A stretch of DNA of 64,000 nucleotides from Myxococcaceae bacterium (GCA_019694595.1 JAIBBQ010000001.1:121270-185269); one strand, 5' to 3'. Positions 24,172-33,203 are shown, numbered from the stretch's first letter. Numbers and translations are program-made. The notes: generated by a model from the letters alone, not told the origin.

Positions 24172-24443
24172 CGGCGCACCTCGAAGTCACCCAGGGGGCC
24201 TTCGGGCCCGTCGCCCACGTCGACCCCGGTGACCCTCGCCTCGGGCGGACCACGGCGGCACCAGGCGAGGAAGGCCTCGACGCGCGCGCTCTCGCCTTCG
24301 GCGACCGCCTCGACGTCGCCGCTGGGCAAATTGCGGACCCACCCCTTGAGGGCGAGCGAAGTGGCGGCATCGCGCGCGCTGGCGCGGTAGGACACGCCCT
24401 GCACGAGGCCGTGAACTCGAACGTGAACGCGACGAAGGCTCAC
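24168..24443 (-). CDS. acyP: Acylphosphatase
   Basis: A 91-residue acylphosphatase of normal size. The phosphate-binding loop VHGLVQGVSYR carries the catalytic R20, and GWVRNLPSGDVE carries the catalytic N38. It hydrolyses carboxyl-phosphate bonds such as acetyl- or 1,3-bisphosphoglycerate. It starts at a GTG; the divergent methyltransferase gene begins only 17 bases away, so both promoters must overlap. GGTATTC (24460-24454 on this strand) could be a shared -10-like element, which would make this transcript leaderless. Confidence 0.9.
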   Translation of the reverse strand: MSLRRVHVRVHGLVQGVSYRASARDAATSLALKGWVRNLPSGDVEAVAEGESARVEAFLAWCRRGPPEARVTGVDVGDGPEGPLGDFEVRR

Positions 24444-24460
24444 CCGGCGCGACGAATACC

Positions 24461-26074
24461 ATGACCCACAGGCTGGACGAAGAGGCGCTGGCCGAGGGAC
24501 TCGCCCCCGAGCGTCGCCGCGCGCTCGGCGCGTACTTCACGCCGCGCGAGGTGGTGGAGCGCATGCTCGACCTGGTCGAGCCGCACCTGCCGCCCGGCGC
24601 GTTGACGGTGGTCGACCCGGCCTGCGGCGCCGGCGCGTTTCTCGCCGCGGCAGCGGAGCGCTGGCCCCGCGCGACGGTGCTGGGCGTCGAGCTGGCGCCC
24701 GACGTGGCGGCGGCGGCGCGGGAACGGCTGGGCGCGCGGGCCACCATTCTCGAAGGCAGCGCGCTCGACCCTGCGGTGCTGGCGCGGCTCGATGCGCTGG
24801 TGCCCGCGGGCGCCTTCGAGGTGTGGCTGGGGAACCCGCCGTGGAACGGCCGCAGCGCGGTGCTGAAGACGCCCGCCGAGCGCGCGCGGCTCGAGGCGCT
24901 GCTCGACGAGGCTCCCGCCAAGGGCCAGTCGCTGCGCGACGACTTCGCCTTCTTTCTCCTGGTGGCCGGGCGCCACCTCGCGGGCCGGGGCCTGCTGGCG
25001 CTGCTGACGCCGGCGAGCCTCCTCGACGCGTACCTCTATGCGCCGCTGCGGCGAACGCTCGCGCGAGCGCTGGCGGTGCGGGACGTGCTCGAGCTGCCCG
25101 CGGGCACCTTCCGGGGCACCAAGGTGCGTGGCTGTCTGACGGTGTGGAGCCCGGGCCCGGCCGGTGAGGTCTCATTCCACGCCGACGCCGGCGTGGTGCG
25201 CTTTCGCCCGAGCGGGGCGGACCTGCGGCTGCGGCCGTCGGACGAGGGCGCGACGCGGCTGCAGCGCGAATGGTCGGAACAGGGCCTCGCGTGGGACGCG
25301 CTGGTGCCGGTGAGCCTGCCCGGGCTCAAGACGCGCTTCGACGAGCTGCTCACCGCGAGCGATGCCGGCGTGCTCCAGGCACGACTCAGCCGTTTCCTCT
25401 CCGCGCGCTCGGTGGCGGCCTGGGCGAAGAGCGAGGGTCTCGAGCGCGCGCTGTGGCCCAAGGCGAAGGCGCTCCGCGAGGCGCTGCCGGCCGGCACCAC
25501 CGTGGACCCGGCCAGCATCCGCGTGCTGTGGCGGGTGCGCGGGGCGCGCGCCGTGGAGCGTGCGTACTGCTACCTCGACCGGCACTGGATTCCCCGCGGG
25601 GACCACCGGCTGCAAGGAGCGTGGGACCCGCACCTCTGCCCCACCAAGCTGGTGTTCAACGCGCGCGAGCTGCCGCTCTTCGCACACCTGCTCGAGGCCC
25701 CGGGGTGCGTCACCGCGTACCAGCACACCCGCTTCGCGCCGCTGTGGGTGCCCAAGGTGGTGCGGGAGCGCGGCCCGGCGGCCGGCCGCAAGGCGAGCGC
25801 GGTGGAGCTGCGCAACCTCGTCCCCAACCTCGCGCCACGGGCGCTCGAGCTCGGCGACCCGCTGGAGGTGTTCCGGGCGCTGGCCGACTTCGTCGCCACC
25901 GACGCCGTGCAGGACGTCTGGGCGCCCGCGTACGGCACCGCCCACACCCTCCCGGTGCCGTGGAGTCTCTTCGAGCGCACGCCGGTGGAGCCGACGCCGG
26001 AGCCCGAGGCGGCGCCGACCACGCCGGGCGCCCGGCCGAGGCCGCTGCCCCTGCTCCGCCCCGACCGGCGCTGA
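24461..26074 (+). CDS. Solitary N6-adenine DNA methyltransferase
   Basis: A 537-residue gamma-type DNA methyltransferase. Motif X is GAYFTPREVV (23-32), motif I is DPACGAGAF (52-60) and motif IV is NPPW (N125-W128), the catalytic signature for adenine-N6 methylation. The region after 280 would hold target recognition (HWIPRGDHRLQ and LVFNARELPLF segments). There is no endonuclease domain in the chain and no restriction gene beside it, so it is either an orphan methylase or the modification part of a split system. The C-terminus is proline-rich. Type IIG-like N6 MTases are the closest pattern; target sequence cannot be inferred. Confidence 0.8.
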   Translation: MTHRLDEEALAEGLAPERRRALGAYFTPREVVERMLDLVEPHLPPGALTVVDPACGAGAFLAAAAERWPRATVLGVELAPDVAAAARERLGARATILEGSALDPAVLARLDALVPAGAFEVWLGNPPWNGRSAVLKTPAERARLEALLDEAPAKGQSLRDDFAFFLLVAGRHLAGRGLLALLTPASLLDAYLYAPLRRTLARALAVRDVLELPAGTFRGTKVRGCLTVWSPGPAGEVSFHADAGVVRFRPSGADLRLRPSDEGATRLQREWSEQGLAWDALVPVSLPGLKTRFDELLTASDAGVLQARLSRFLSARSVAAWAKSEGLERALWPKAKALREALPAGTTVDPASIRVLWRVRGARAVERAYCYLDRHWIPRGDHRLQGAWDPHLCPTKLVFNARELPLFAHLLEAPGCVTAYQHTRFAPLWVPKVVRERGPAAGRKASAVELRNLVPNLAPRALELGDPLEVFRALADFVATDAVQDVWAPAYGTAHTLPVPWSLFERTPVEPTPEPEAAPTTPGARPRPLPLLRPDRR

Positions 26075-26100
26075 GCGGGGGCGCGCTACGCTCGAGGTCC

Positions 26101-27006
26101 GTGTTCCTGCTCACTGCCGCCGTGGTGTCCTCGCTGCTCGGCCAGGCGAGCGGCTGCGCGGTGCGCGGCGCACCGGCGCCTGACGTGCTGGAGGCGATGT
26201 CGAAGGCGACGGGCACGCTGACGCTCGGCTTCCAGCGGGAAGGCCGCGCGGCCGCGGGCATCCAGGTTCGCGTCTTCTCGGCCGACGGCGGCGTCGCCGG
26301 CGAAGCGACGACGGGCGCCGGGGGGGTGGTGTCGTTCCCCTTGCCGCCTGGCGAGCACACCGCCGAGGTCACCACGCCCGGGCTGGCGCGGTGCGAGCGG
26401 CACTTCCAGGTCTCCGCTGCGGGGAGCACCGGCCAGGTGCTGGCCGCGGTGGCCGAGGGTCGAGTGCAGGGCCGGGTGACCGGCCCCGGCAACGCCGGCG
26501 TTCCAGGAGCGGCGCTGCGGCTCGTCGGCTGCGACCGCTGCGTTGCGCTCTCGGAGGCCGACGGGCGCTTCACGCTCGAGCGTCTGGAGGCGACCGGGTC
26601 GTACCTCGAGGTGCGTGCCGCCGGTCTCACGCCCGGGACGGTGGCAGTGGCCATCGCGCCCGGGAAGACGCTGCGCGTGCCGGCGATGGTGCTCCGCCCG
26701 GCGGTCTCGCTGCACGTCACCGCAGTGAAGGGCGGAGAGCCCTGCGCGGGCGGGTGGGTGATGGCGGTGCCGCGCGACGGCCGGCCCCAGCAGCTGCTGC
26801 TCGACGCGCGCGGAGAGGCGACGTTCGAGGGCCTGCCGCCGGGCCCGGTCTTCGTCGAGCTCGACCCGGAGCGGACGACGCTGCTGCCGGCGCGCGCCTT
26901 CAACCCGGTCTTCCTGGTGCGCAGCGAGGGGAACCCCGCCCGCCCCCGCGAGGCGAGGCTGACGTTGACCGCGGGCCGACCGAACGAACAGCGCTTCTCG
27001 TTCTGA
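26101..27006 (+). CDS. Exported protein with carboxypeptidase-regulatory-like repeats
   Basis: A 301-residue protein starting at GTG with a signal peptide (VFLLTAAVVSSLLGQASG). The rest is made of beta-sandwich units of the carboxypeptidase regulatory/CarbopepD_reg type: GEVTTGAGGVVSFPLPPGEH-like segments at about 55-100, GRVTGPGNAGVPGAALRLVG at 125-145 and a third, weaker unit after 205. Such domains are structural and found on secreted or surface proteins. The gene stands between the methyltransferase and cyclase genes; GAGG lies upstream of the start. No enzymatic motif is seen. Confidence 0.7.
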   Translation: MFLLTAAVVSSLLGQASGCAVRGAPAPDVLEAMSKATGTLTLGFQREGRAAAGIQVRVFSADGGVAGEATTGAGGVVSFPLPPGEHTAEVTTPGLARCERHFQVSAAGSTGQVLAAVAEGRVQGRVTGPGNAGVPGAALRLVGCDRCVALSEADGRFTLERLEATGSYLEVRAAGLTPGTVAVAIAPGKTLRVPAMVLRPAVSLHVTAVKGGEPCAGGWVMAVPRDGRPQQLLLDARGEATFEGLPPGPVFVELDPERTTLLPARAFNPVFLVRSEGNPARPREARLTLTAGRPNEQRFSF

Positions 27007-27056
27007 CCTGTGCCGCGCGACGTGCGAGAGTCGAGCCAGGCGAACGCGGAGGTCGG

Positions 27057-28244
27057 ATGAAGGTCGACGAGCTGCGGCGGTTCCTCATCGCGCAGACCGA
27101 CGGCAAGTACGCGCTGACGGACTTCGTCGAGCGGCTGGCCGGGGAGCTCGGCGCCGCGGGTCTGCCGCTGTGGCGGCTGTCCACCACCTTCCTGTCGTTC
27201 GACCCGTCGATCGTCGGCCCGCACGTGACCTGGATCCGCGGGCAGCGCACCACCGTGGTGCCGCGCGCCTATTCGATTCTCAGCCAGCCGGCCTTCACCG
27301 ATTCGCCGGTGAGCTACGTGCTCGAGACGGGCAAGGAGCTGCGGACCCGGCTCGACATTCCCCAGGAAGCGCTCCCCTACTCGCTGCTCGGGGAGCTCAA
27401 GGCGCAGGGGGCGACGGACTTCTTCATCACCCCCATCCCGCTCGGCGACGCGCTGTCGTCGGCGGTGTTCCTGGACATCAAGCACTCGTCGCGGACCTGG
27501 CTGTCGCTGGCCACCGACGCCACGGCAGGCTTCTCCGACGCCGCGCTCGACGGCCTGCGCGCGCTCCTGCCCGAACTCGGGCTGCGCATGGCACTGGAGA
27601 CCACCAAGGAATCGACGCGGTCGCTGCTGCGCGCCTACCTCGGCCCCAACGCCTCGCGGCGGGTGCTCGACGGGGCCTTCCGGCGAGGCACGGCCGAGCG
27701 GGTGCGCTCGGTCATCTGGTTCTGCGACATGCGCGGGTTCACCACGCTGTCGGACTCGGCGACCCCGGAAGACGTGGTGCGCGCGCTCGACCACTACTTC
27801 GACTGCGTGGCCAAGCCCATCGAGGCACGCGGCGGCGAGGTGCTCAAGTTCATCGGCGACGCGGTGCTGGCCATCTTCCCGTTCGACGCCAGCACGCTGG
27901 AGTCGGCCTGCGAGAGCGCGCTCGGCGCGGCGCACGAGGCGATCGCCAACCTGAAGGCGCTGCGCGCGCAGCCCGGCTCGCCACCGCTCTCGTGCGGCGT
28001 CGCGCTGCACGTGGGCGACGTCTACTACGGGAACATCGGCACCCCGACCCGCCTCGACTTCACGGTCATCGGGGCGGCGGTCAACGAGGTCTGCCGGGTG
28101 GAGGCGCTCACCCGGCCGCTGGCGGTCGACCTCCTGCTCACCCGCGCCTTCGTCGACGTGGCGCGGCCCAGGGGTGTCCGCTCGATGGGGGCGCAGCAGC
28201 TCAAGGGCGTGTCGGGGAGCACCGAGGTCTTCACGGTGGACTGA
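27057..28244 (+). CDS. Class III adenylate/guanylate cyclase
   Basis: A 395-residue protein: an N-terminal GAF-like sensor region (about 20-185), a short helix, and a class III cyclase domain (about 215-390). Metal-binding D224 (FCDMRGF) and D268 (GDAV), substrate-recognising K264 and T336, and transition-state N343 and R347 (VNEVCR) are all present, so it should be an active homodimer. Thr in place of Asp at 336 is the class IIIb pattern, a group that includes bicarbonate-responsive enzymes and prefers ATP. GGAGG lies before the ATG. No membrane segment is visible. The ligand of the sensor part is unknown. Confidence 0.88.
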   Translation: MKVDELRRFLIAQTDGKYALTDFVERLAGELGAAGLPLWRLSTTFLSFDPSIVGPHVTWIRGQRTTVVPRAYSILSQPAFTDSPVSYVLETGKELRTRLDIPQEALPYSLLGELKAQGATDFFITPIPLGDALSSAVFLDIKHSSRTWLSLATDATAGFSDAALDGLRALLPELGLRMALETTKESTRSLLRAYLGPNASRRVLDGAFRRGTAERVRSVIWFCDMRGFTTLSDSATPEDVVRALDHYFDCVAKPIEARGGEVLKFIGDAVLAIFPFDASTLESACESALGAAHEAIANLKALRAQPGSPPLSCGVALHVGDVYYGNIGTPTRLDFTVIGAAVNEVCRVEALTRPLAVDLLLTRAFVDVARPRGVRSMGAQQLKGVSGSTEVFTVD

Positions 28245-28254
28245 CGGGCGAACG

Positions 28255-29016
28255 ATGCCGCGCACGCTCTTCTCACTGCCGGCCCCGCACGCTCCCGCGC
28301 GTCGCTGGAAGCGGTGGGTGGGACTGGCGGCCGTGGCGCTGGTGGGCGTGTGGTGGCTGGCCCATCGGTTTCCCTTTCCGCTGTTTCCCCACGAGCTGAG
28401 GCGGGGCGTGGTGGTGCTGCACAGCGCGGCGCCGCTGCCCGCGGGTGCCGCGGAGCTCGTCGCCGAGGCGGACAGGCGCCTGTCGCGCTCTCCGCTGTAC
28501 GACGGCCATCGCACCTACGACGTGTTCCTGTGTGACTCGGCCGGCCTCTACGAGGTCTTCGCTTTCCCCAACCACGGCACGGGCGGCGAGACGTTCTTCT
28601 GGGTGGGCAACCACGCCTTTCTCAGGCCGGCCCACCTGGAACGCGACGCGCTGGTGGGCCCTTCGGGGACCGAGGTGGCCGCGCCGCGAACCTTCACCTA
28701 CTTCCTGACGCACGAGGTGACGCACGCGATGACCGCCGACGCGCTGGGTGCCTGGCGCTATGCGCGGCTCGAGCGGTGGCAGCAAGACGGCTACGCGGAC
28801 ACAGTGGCGAAGGCAGGCGCCTTCGACGTCGAGGACGCGCTGGCGCGCTTGCGCGCGGACGACCCCGCGCTCGACCCGGACCGCTTGGGGCTCTACCTGC
28901 GCTACCAGCTGCTGGTGGAGCACCTGCTCGAGCACGAGCACCTGAGCGTCGAGGCGCTGCTGTCCACGCCCAGGGACGCGGCCCCCATCGAGGCGGCGCT
29001 GCGCGAGGCGCGCTGA
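28255..29016 (+). CDS. Membrane-anchored putative zinc metallopeptidase
   Basis: A 253-residue protein with one N-terminal membrane helix (about 20-38) and an extracytoplasmic domain. H153-E-V-T-H157 is a zinc-binding HExxH motif, followed after 18 residues by WQQDGYAD (175-182), in the place where gluzincins of the MA clan carry W-x-x-E/D-G-x-A. This is the layout of small membrane-tethered peptidases, but the family is not named. It follows the cyclase gene by ten bases and probably shares its transcript. Convergent with the VWA gene after 13 bases. Confidence 0.6.
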   Translation: MPRTLFSLPAPHAPARRWKRWVGLAAVALVGVWWLAHRFPFPLFPHELRRGVVVLHSAAPLPAGAAELVAEADRRLSRSPLYDGHRTYDVFLCDSAGLYEVFAFPNHGTGGETFFWVGNHAFLRPAHLERDALVGPSGTEVAAPRTFTYFLTHEVTHAMTADALGAWRYARLERWQQDGYADTVAKAGAFDVEDALARLRADDPALDPDRLGLYLRYQLLVEHLLEHEHLSVEALLSTPRDAAPIEAALREAR

Positions 29017-29029
29017 CCCACAGCCGGCC

Positions 29030-31306
29030 TCAGACGTAGCCGAAGCGGCGGCGCAGCGCCCACTCGGCGCCCATCACCAGGACGAGCGCGAGCAGCCAGT
29101 GCCAGCGGTCCCACACCGGCTGGTCCTTGGAGCGGCCGACCTCGACGAGCGGCGGCTCGAGGAGCGGCAGCTGGTCGAGCGAGCGGAGTTCACCGAGCGT
29201 GAGCGCCTTCCCGCCGGTGACGCGGGCCAGTTCGGCGAGGAGCGCGGTGCCGACGTGGGCATCGGCGCGCTCGGGGCCCGACGCACGCACCGCGAGTGCC
29301 TCGGTCGCCTCGCCCAACGGCTTGCCGTCCTTCGAGGCGCGGCCGGTGACCTTCCAGGCGCCGGGCGCGAGCGAAGGCAGCTCGACGCGCGCGGTGCCGT
29401 CGTCGCCGGTGGTGACGGTGCGCTCCTGGTCGGGCGCGCGGCCGTCGACGTGGGTGAAGCGCAGGCTGACCTCGGCCTGGCCGGCGGGCTGGTAGTCGCT
29501 CTTGCGGGCCACCACGTTGAGCGCCACCGGCTGACCGGGTTCCACCGTCGACGGGTCGGCGGTGAGCTGCAGGGTGGTGAGGTCGGGGTCGCGCACCAGC
29601 CAGCGCAGCGCGCTGGCCCAGAAGCGCTCGTAGACGCGGGTGGGGGCGCCCTTGTCGTGGGAGGTGAAGGCCCACACCCAGGCGGAGTCGGTGGCGACGG
29701 CGAGGGTGCGGCCGCGGCCGAACTCCGCGAGGGCGACGACCGGAACTGCGGCCCCGTTGGCGGTGAGGAACGGATGCTCGAGGAGCACGGTGGCGCCTGG
29801 TGTGGCGCGGGTGAGGTTCAACCCCTGGAGCGGCGGCAGCGCGGCCCACATCGCCTCGGCGGCGGCGCCTCCGCCGAGCGCGGTGACGGGGTGGCGCTTG
29901 CCTTCGGGGGTGAGCCGGGCGGCGAAGGGCTTGAGGTCGGCGGGGCCGGAGGCCTGGAGCGGGATGACGTCGGCGAGCTCGACGAAGGGACGCGGCGATT
30001 CCGAGAAGCTGCGGTCGCCGCCGACGACCACCAGCGCGCCGCCGTTCATCACGTAGCGCTTGAGGTCGGGCTCGTACCCTTGCAGCGACAGCTGCGGCTC
30101 GGTGTAGCCGAAGTTCAGCAGCACCACGACGTCGAAGGTGTCGAGCTTGGTGCGGAAGATCTCTTCCGTCGGGAAGGGAATGAGCGACAGCTCGCGTTCC
30201 TCGCTCCACACCCCGGTCTGATCGGGCCCGTTGCGCAAGATGTAGAAGGAGATGAGCTCGACGTTGGCGTCCTGCCGCAGGAGGCCGCGCAGGAAGCGCT
30301 CGTCCCAGGTGGGGCGGCCGGACACCAGGAGCACCCGCATGCGGTCGCGGATGACCTTCAAGGTGAAGGAGCGCTCGTTGTTGTCGAGCACCGCTTCCTC
30401 CGGGAGCACCGGGGTGCTGACCGAGTAGACGAAGCGCCCGGTCTGGTCGGGGGTGAACGAGAAGCGGACGGGGACGAGCGCGTCGTCGCCGGCCACCTTC
30501 ACCACCTGGGTGGCGACCACCTGGCCTTCGCGCCGCAGCAGCACCGAGACGGTCTCGCCCTTGAAGCCGCGGGCGCGCAGGTCGACCTCGAGCGCCACGG
30601 TGCTGCGCACGAAGGCGAAGTCGTCGACCCGCACCGCTTCCAGCGAGAGGTCCTGGAGCGCCTCCTCGCCGACGGCGACGGTGGTGACGGGGACCTTGAG
30701 CGCCTCGAGGCTCGCGCGGGTGGCGCCTTCGAACCCCTGGGCGAGCGCGGCGTGGTCGGCGCCGTCACTCAGGAGCAGCACGCCGGCGAGCGGCCGCACC
30801 ACCGAGCTGGCGGCCCGCACCGCGCCGAGCGAGGCGAGGAGGTCGGTGCGGGATCCCGTGGGCGGCTGGTCGCGCAGGGCCTGCAGGCTCACCGGCGAGA
30901 GCTCGGGCGAGGCCCCGTAGAGCTCGACGGTGGCGCGCGGGGTGTGAGCGAGCTCGCCGCCGAGCCGCTCCAGCGCGTCGGCGACCGCGGTGGCGCGGGT
31001 GCCCTGCCCCTTGGCCAGCGGGAACGCCATCGACGCCGAGCGGTCGACCACCACGGCGAGGGTGGCGCCCGAGCGGGCGATCTGCACTTCGCGCCAGCCG
31101 GGCTCGAGCAGGAAGAAGGCGGCGCAGAGCGCGGCGAGCAGGCGAAGGCCGACCAGCGCGCGGCGGCGCCAGGGCACCGCTTCCTTCCACACGCCGACGG
31201 ACGCGACGACCGCGGCGACGAGGAGCGCGGCGACGACCACCGCGAGCAGCGCGCGCGGCAAGGGCGACAGGCTCACCCACTGCAGGCTGGTCGCTGCCTG
31301 GTCCAT
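29030..31306 (-). CDS. VWA domain / glutamine-amidotransferase-like membrane protein
   Basis: A 758-residue protein with two N-terminal helices (about 18-40, 50-68), a VWA domain with an intact MIDAS (D88, S90, S92 in VVDRSASM), then a class-I-amidotransferase-like region (about 340-560, with YVMNGGALVVVGGD), a beta-rich part, and a final helix near 738-752. The catalytic Cys of true amidotransferases is not seen, so that domain is likely structural. This composition recurs with DUF4159 proteins in bat-like loci. The DUF4159 gene lies 6 bases upstream. It likely forms a membrane complex analogous to BatA/B. Confidence 0.8.
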   Translation of the reverse strand: MDQAATSLQWVSLSPLPRALLAVVVAALLVAAVVASVGVWKEAVPWRRRALVGLRLLAALCAAFFLLEPGWREVQIARSGATLAVVVDRSASMAFPLAKGQGTRATAVADALERLGGELAHTPRATVELYGASPELSPVSLQALRDQPPTGSRTDLLASLGAVRAASSVVRPLAGVLLLSDGADHAALAQGFEGATRASLEALKVPVTTVAVGEEALQDLSLEAVRVDDFAFVRSTVALEVDLRARGFKGETVSVLLRREGQVVATQVVKVAGDDALVPVRFSFTPDQTGRFVYSVSTPVLPEEAVLDNNERSFTLKVIRDRMRVLLVSGRPTWDERFLRGLLRQDANVELISFYILRNGPDQTGVWSEERELSLIPFPTEEIFRTKLDTFDVVVLLNFGYTEPQLSLQGYEPDLKRYVMNGGALVVVGGDRSFSESPRPFVELADVIPLQASGPADLKPFAARLTPEGKRHPVTALGGGAAAEAMWAALPPLQGLNLTRATPGATVLLEHPFLTANGAAVPVVALAEFGRGRTLAVATDSAWVWAFTSHDKGAPTRVYERFWASALRWLVRDPDLTTLQLTADPSTVEPGQPVALNVVARKSDYQPAGQAEVSLRFTHVDGRAPDQERTVTTGDDGTARVELPSLAPGAWKVTGRASKDGKPLGEATEALAVRASGPERADAHVGTALLAELARVTGGKALTLGELRSLDQLPLLEPPLVEVGRSKDQPVWDRWHWLLALVLVMGAEWALRRRFGYV

Positions 31307-31312
31307 GCCGGG

Positions 31313-32062
31313 TCAGCGCCGCTTCTTGAGGATGAGCGGCAGGTGCACCGCGTCGTCCTTGTAGTCGAGGCACAGCGCGTACATCGCAACGTTGACCGCC
31401 AGGCGAATCGCGTATTCCCGCTGGCGCTCTCCGCCGGGAGAGGCCTCGTAGGTCCACGAGCCTCCCTCGTCGCGCTGGAGGGCGCCGAGCACGTCGTTCT
31501 GGGAATAGAGGACCGCGGTCCGCCCGGAGACCTTGGCGGCCTCGAGCTCCGGCTTGACGAGGAGCCGCCCGGGCGCGGTGTCGAGGAGGAAGAAGCTCTT
31601 GAAGACCACGTGGCTCGACGGCACGGGTGCCAGCGGCGCCTGGGGCAGCACCCGCGCGAGCTCGCGGCGCACCGAGGCGTCGAAGCCGGAGCCGCGGCTG
31701 CCGTCGTTGGCGTCGACGAAGAGGAAGCCGCCGAAGGTGAGGTAGCGCCGGAGCGCCTCGAGCTGCTCCGCGGACAGCGGGGGGACCTCGCCGTCGCCGC
31801 CCCAGTAGAGGAACGGGTGGGCGAACAGCTGGGGGCTGGTGAGCGGGAGCGGCCGGGTCTCGAGGCTCACCTCGACGGAGGTGCGCCGCTCGAGTTCCCA
31901 CGACAGGCGGCGCAGCCCGGACAGCCGGGCGTCCCAGTGGGCGCCGTGCTGCACCACCGCGGGAATGAACTTGCTCGAGTCGCCGAACGCGCGCGCGGAA
32001 GCAGCGGTGCCCAGCGCGGCGAGGAGCGTGGCGCGGCGCGAGAGCGCGAGAGGCGAGGCCAT
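31313..32062 (-). CDS. DUF4159 domain protein with Tat-type signal
   Basis: A 249-residue protein. The N-terminus (ALSRRATLLAALGTAASARA) has a twin-arginine motif S-R-R-x-x-L-L, so export in folded form is likely. The remainder is a DUF4159 domain with GGFLFVDANDG near residue 115, a Rossmann-like GATase-related fold, and VNVAMYALCLDYKDD close to the end. The family accompanies VWA proteins and MoxR ATPases. The start at 32062 is chosen as it begins directly before the Tat signal; an upstream in-frame ATG would bury it. The next gene in the operon is the VWA protein. Confidence 0.8.
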   Translation of the reverse strand: MASPLALSRRATLLAALGTAASARAFGDSSKFIPAVVQHGAHWDARLSGLRRLSWELERRTSVEVSLETRPLPLTSPQLFAHPFLYWGGDGEVPPLSAEQLEALRRYLTFGGFLFVDANDGSRGSGFDASVRRELARVLPQAPLAPVPSSHVVFKSFFLLDTAPGRLLVKPELEAAKVSGRTAVLYSQNDVLGALQRDEGGSWTYEASPGGERQREYAIRLAVNVAMYALCLDYKDDAVHLPLILKKRR

Positions 32063-32070
32063 CGAAGGCT

Positions 32071-32121
32071 CGTATAGCAGCGCGAAGGGGCCATCGCCGT
32101 GGCCAGCGAGACGATCTATAG
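32071..32121. promoter_or_regulatory. Back-to-back -10-like elements of divergent genes
   Basis: On the minus strand TGC-TATACG (ending at 32071) is an extended -10-like element eight bases before the DUF4159 ATG. On the plus strand TCTATAG (32115-32121) lies eight bases before the ATG at 32130. Neither gene has a Shine-Dalgarno, so both transcripts may be leaderless. Confidence 0.35.
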
Positions 32122-32129
32122 GGCCTGCC

Positions 32130-32441
32130 ATGGCGAAGGCGGACAAGAAGGCGAACGAGGTGACTTCGGCGCTCGAGGTGGCGTGGTCGGCCTACGAGGC
32201 GGGGGACATGGTGCTCGCCCGGCAAGCCGCGCAGCAGGTGCTGGCGAAGGAGCCGACCCGCGCCGACATCGAGGCCGCCAAGCGCCTGAAGAAGTACTAC
32301 GGCAAGGACGCCCCGGAGGACGCCCGGGCGATGGCGGCTGACCTGGTGGACCGCTCGCGCGGGCTGCGGCAGCCGTACGTGTTCGCGGCGGTGACGGCGG
32401 TGGTGTACCTGCTGATGCTGTTCTTCGCCTCGCGCGCCTGA
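32130..32441 (+). CDS. Small tail-anchored membrane protein
   Basis: A 103-residue protein with a charged N-terminal 80 residues that look helical and TPR-like (VAWSAYEAGDMVLARQAAQQ) and one C-terminal helix (about 83-100, VFAAVTAVVYLLMLFFA). The orientation would be tail-anchored with the helical part in the cytoplasm. No family is recognised. It is followed three bases later by another membrane protein gene, so the two are probably co-translated. Confidence 0.7.
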   Translation: MAKADKKANEVTSALEVAWSAYEAGDMVLARQAAQQVLAKEPTRADIEAAKRLKKYYGKDAPEDARAMAADLVDRSRGLRQPYVFAAVTAVVYLLMLFFASRA

Positions 32442-32444
32442 CCG

Positions 32445-33170
32445 ATGGAGGCGCTCTTCCGGGCCCTCGAGGCGTACCAGCACCTGGACCCACGCGGCTG
32501 GGCTGCGGTGGGCTTCGCGCTCCCGTGGTGGGGCGGCGCGGCGCTGGCGATCCTGGGCCTGCTGTTCCTGCTCTTCGGCAACGGCAAGCTGTTCCGGCTG
32601 GTGGCGGGCCCGCTGGGGGCGCTGGTGGGGCTGTTGTGGGCGCCGCTGGTGGCACAGCGCCTGGGCCTCGTCGGAGAGGACCGGCGGGTGCCGGTGGTGG
32701 CGGCCATCGGGCTGGGCGGGCTGTCGCTGGGGCTGCCTCACGCGGCGAGCTTCCTGGGGGTGGGCGTGCCGGCGGGGCTCCTCGCGGGGACGCTCGTCGG
32801 CGGAGGGGACTGGGCGCTGGGCTTCATTCCCGGGTTCCTCATCGCCGGCGCGCTGGGCGTGGCGGCGCACCGGCACCTGAGCGCGCTGCTGTCGTCGGTG
32901 GTGGGCGGCTGGCTGCTGGTGCTCGGGGTGCTGGCGGCGCTGCGGCCGGTGACGCCGGCAGCCGACGCGGTGCTGCGGCAGCCTTGGGGCGTGCTGGCGG
33001 CGGCGGGCCTGTTCGCCCTGGCCGGCGCGGTCTACCAGCTCTTCGTGCGGCTCTCGCCGCAGGAGCGGGCGGTCGCCAAGGTGGACCGGGCGCGCGCCAA
33101 GCGGAAGTCGAAGGACCAGGAAGCGCTGGAGAAGCGGTGGAACAACTACTCCAAGGACAAGGGGCTTTGA
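32445..33170 (+). CDS. Polytopic membrane protein of unknown function
   Basis: A 241-residue protein with about six to seven hydrophobic segments (near 27-46, 50-70, 83-110, 113-135, 140-172, 180-200) and a basic, Lys/Arg-rich cytoplasmic tail (207-241, RARAKRKSKDQEALEKRW). Gly and Leu dominate. The pattern recalls TMEM198/DUF4203-like proteins but the match is not sure. The ATG follows the preceding stop by three bases. The tail could bind membrane phosphates or nucleic acid. Confidence 0.65.
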   Translation: MEALFRALEAYQHLDPRGWAAVGFALPWWGGAALAILGLLFLLFGNGKLFRLVAGPLGALVGLLWAPLVAQRLGLVGEDRRVPVVAAIGLGGLSLGLPHAASFLGVGVPAGLLAGTLVGGGDWALGFIPGFLIAGALGVAAHRHLSALLSSVVGGWLLVLGVLAALRPVTPAADAVLRQPWGVLAAAGLFALAGAVYQLFVRLSPQERAVAKVDRARAKRKSKDQEALEKRWNNYSKDKGL

Positions 33171-33203
33171 GGCCTTCGCGTGGTCGTGCTACGGCCGCGC
33201 GCG

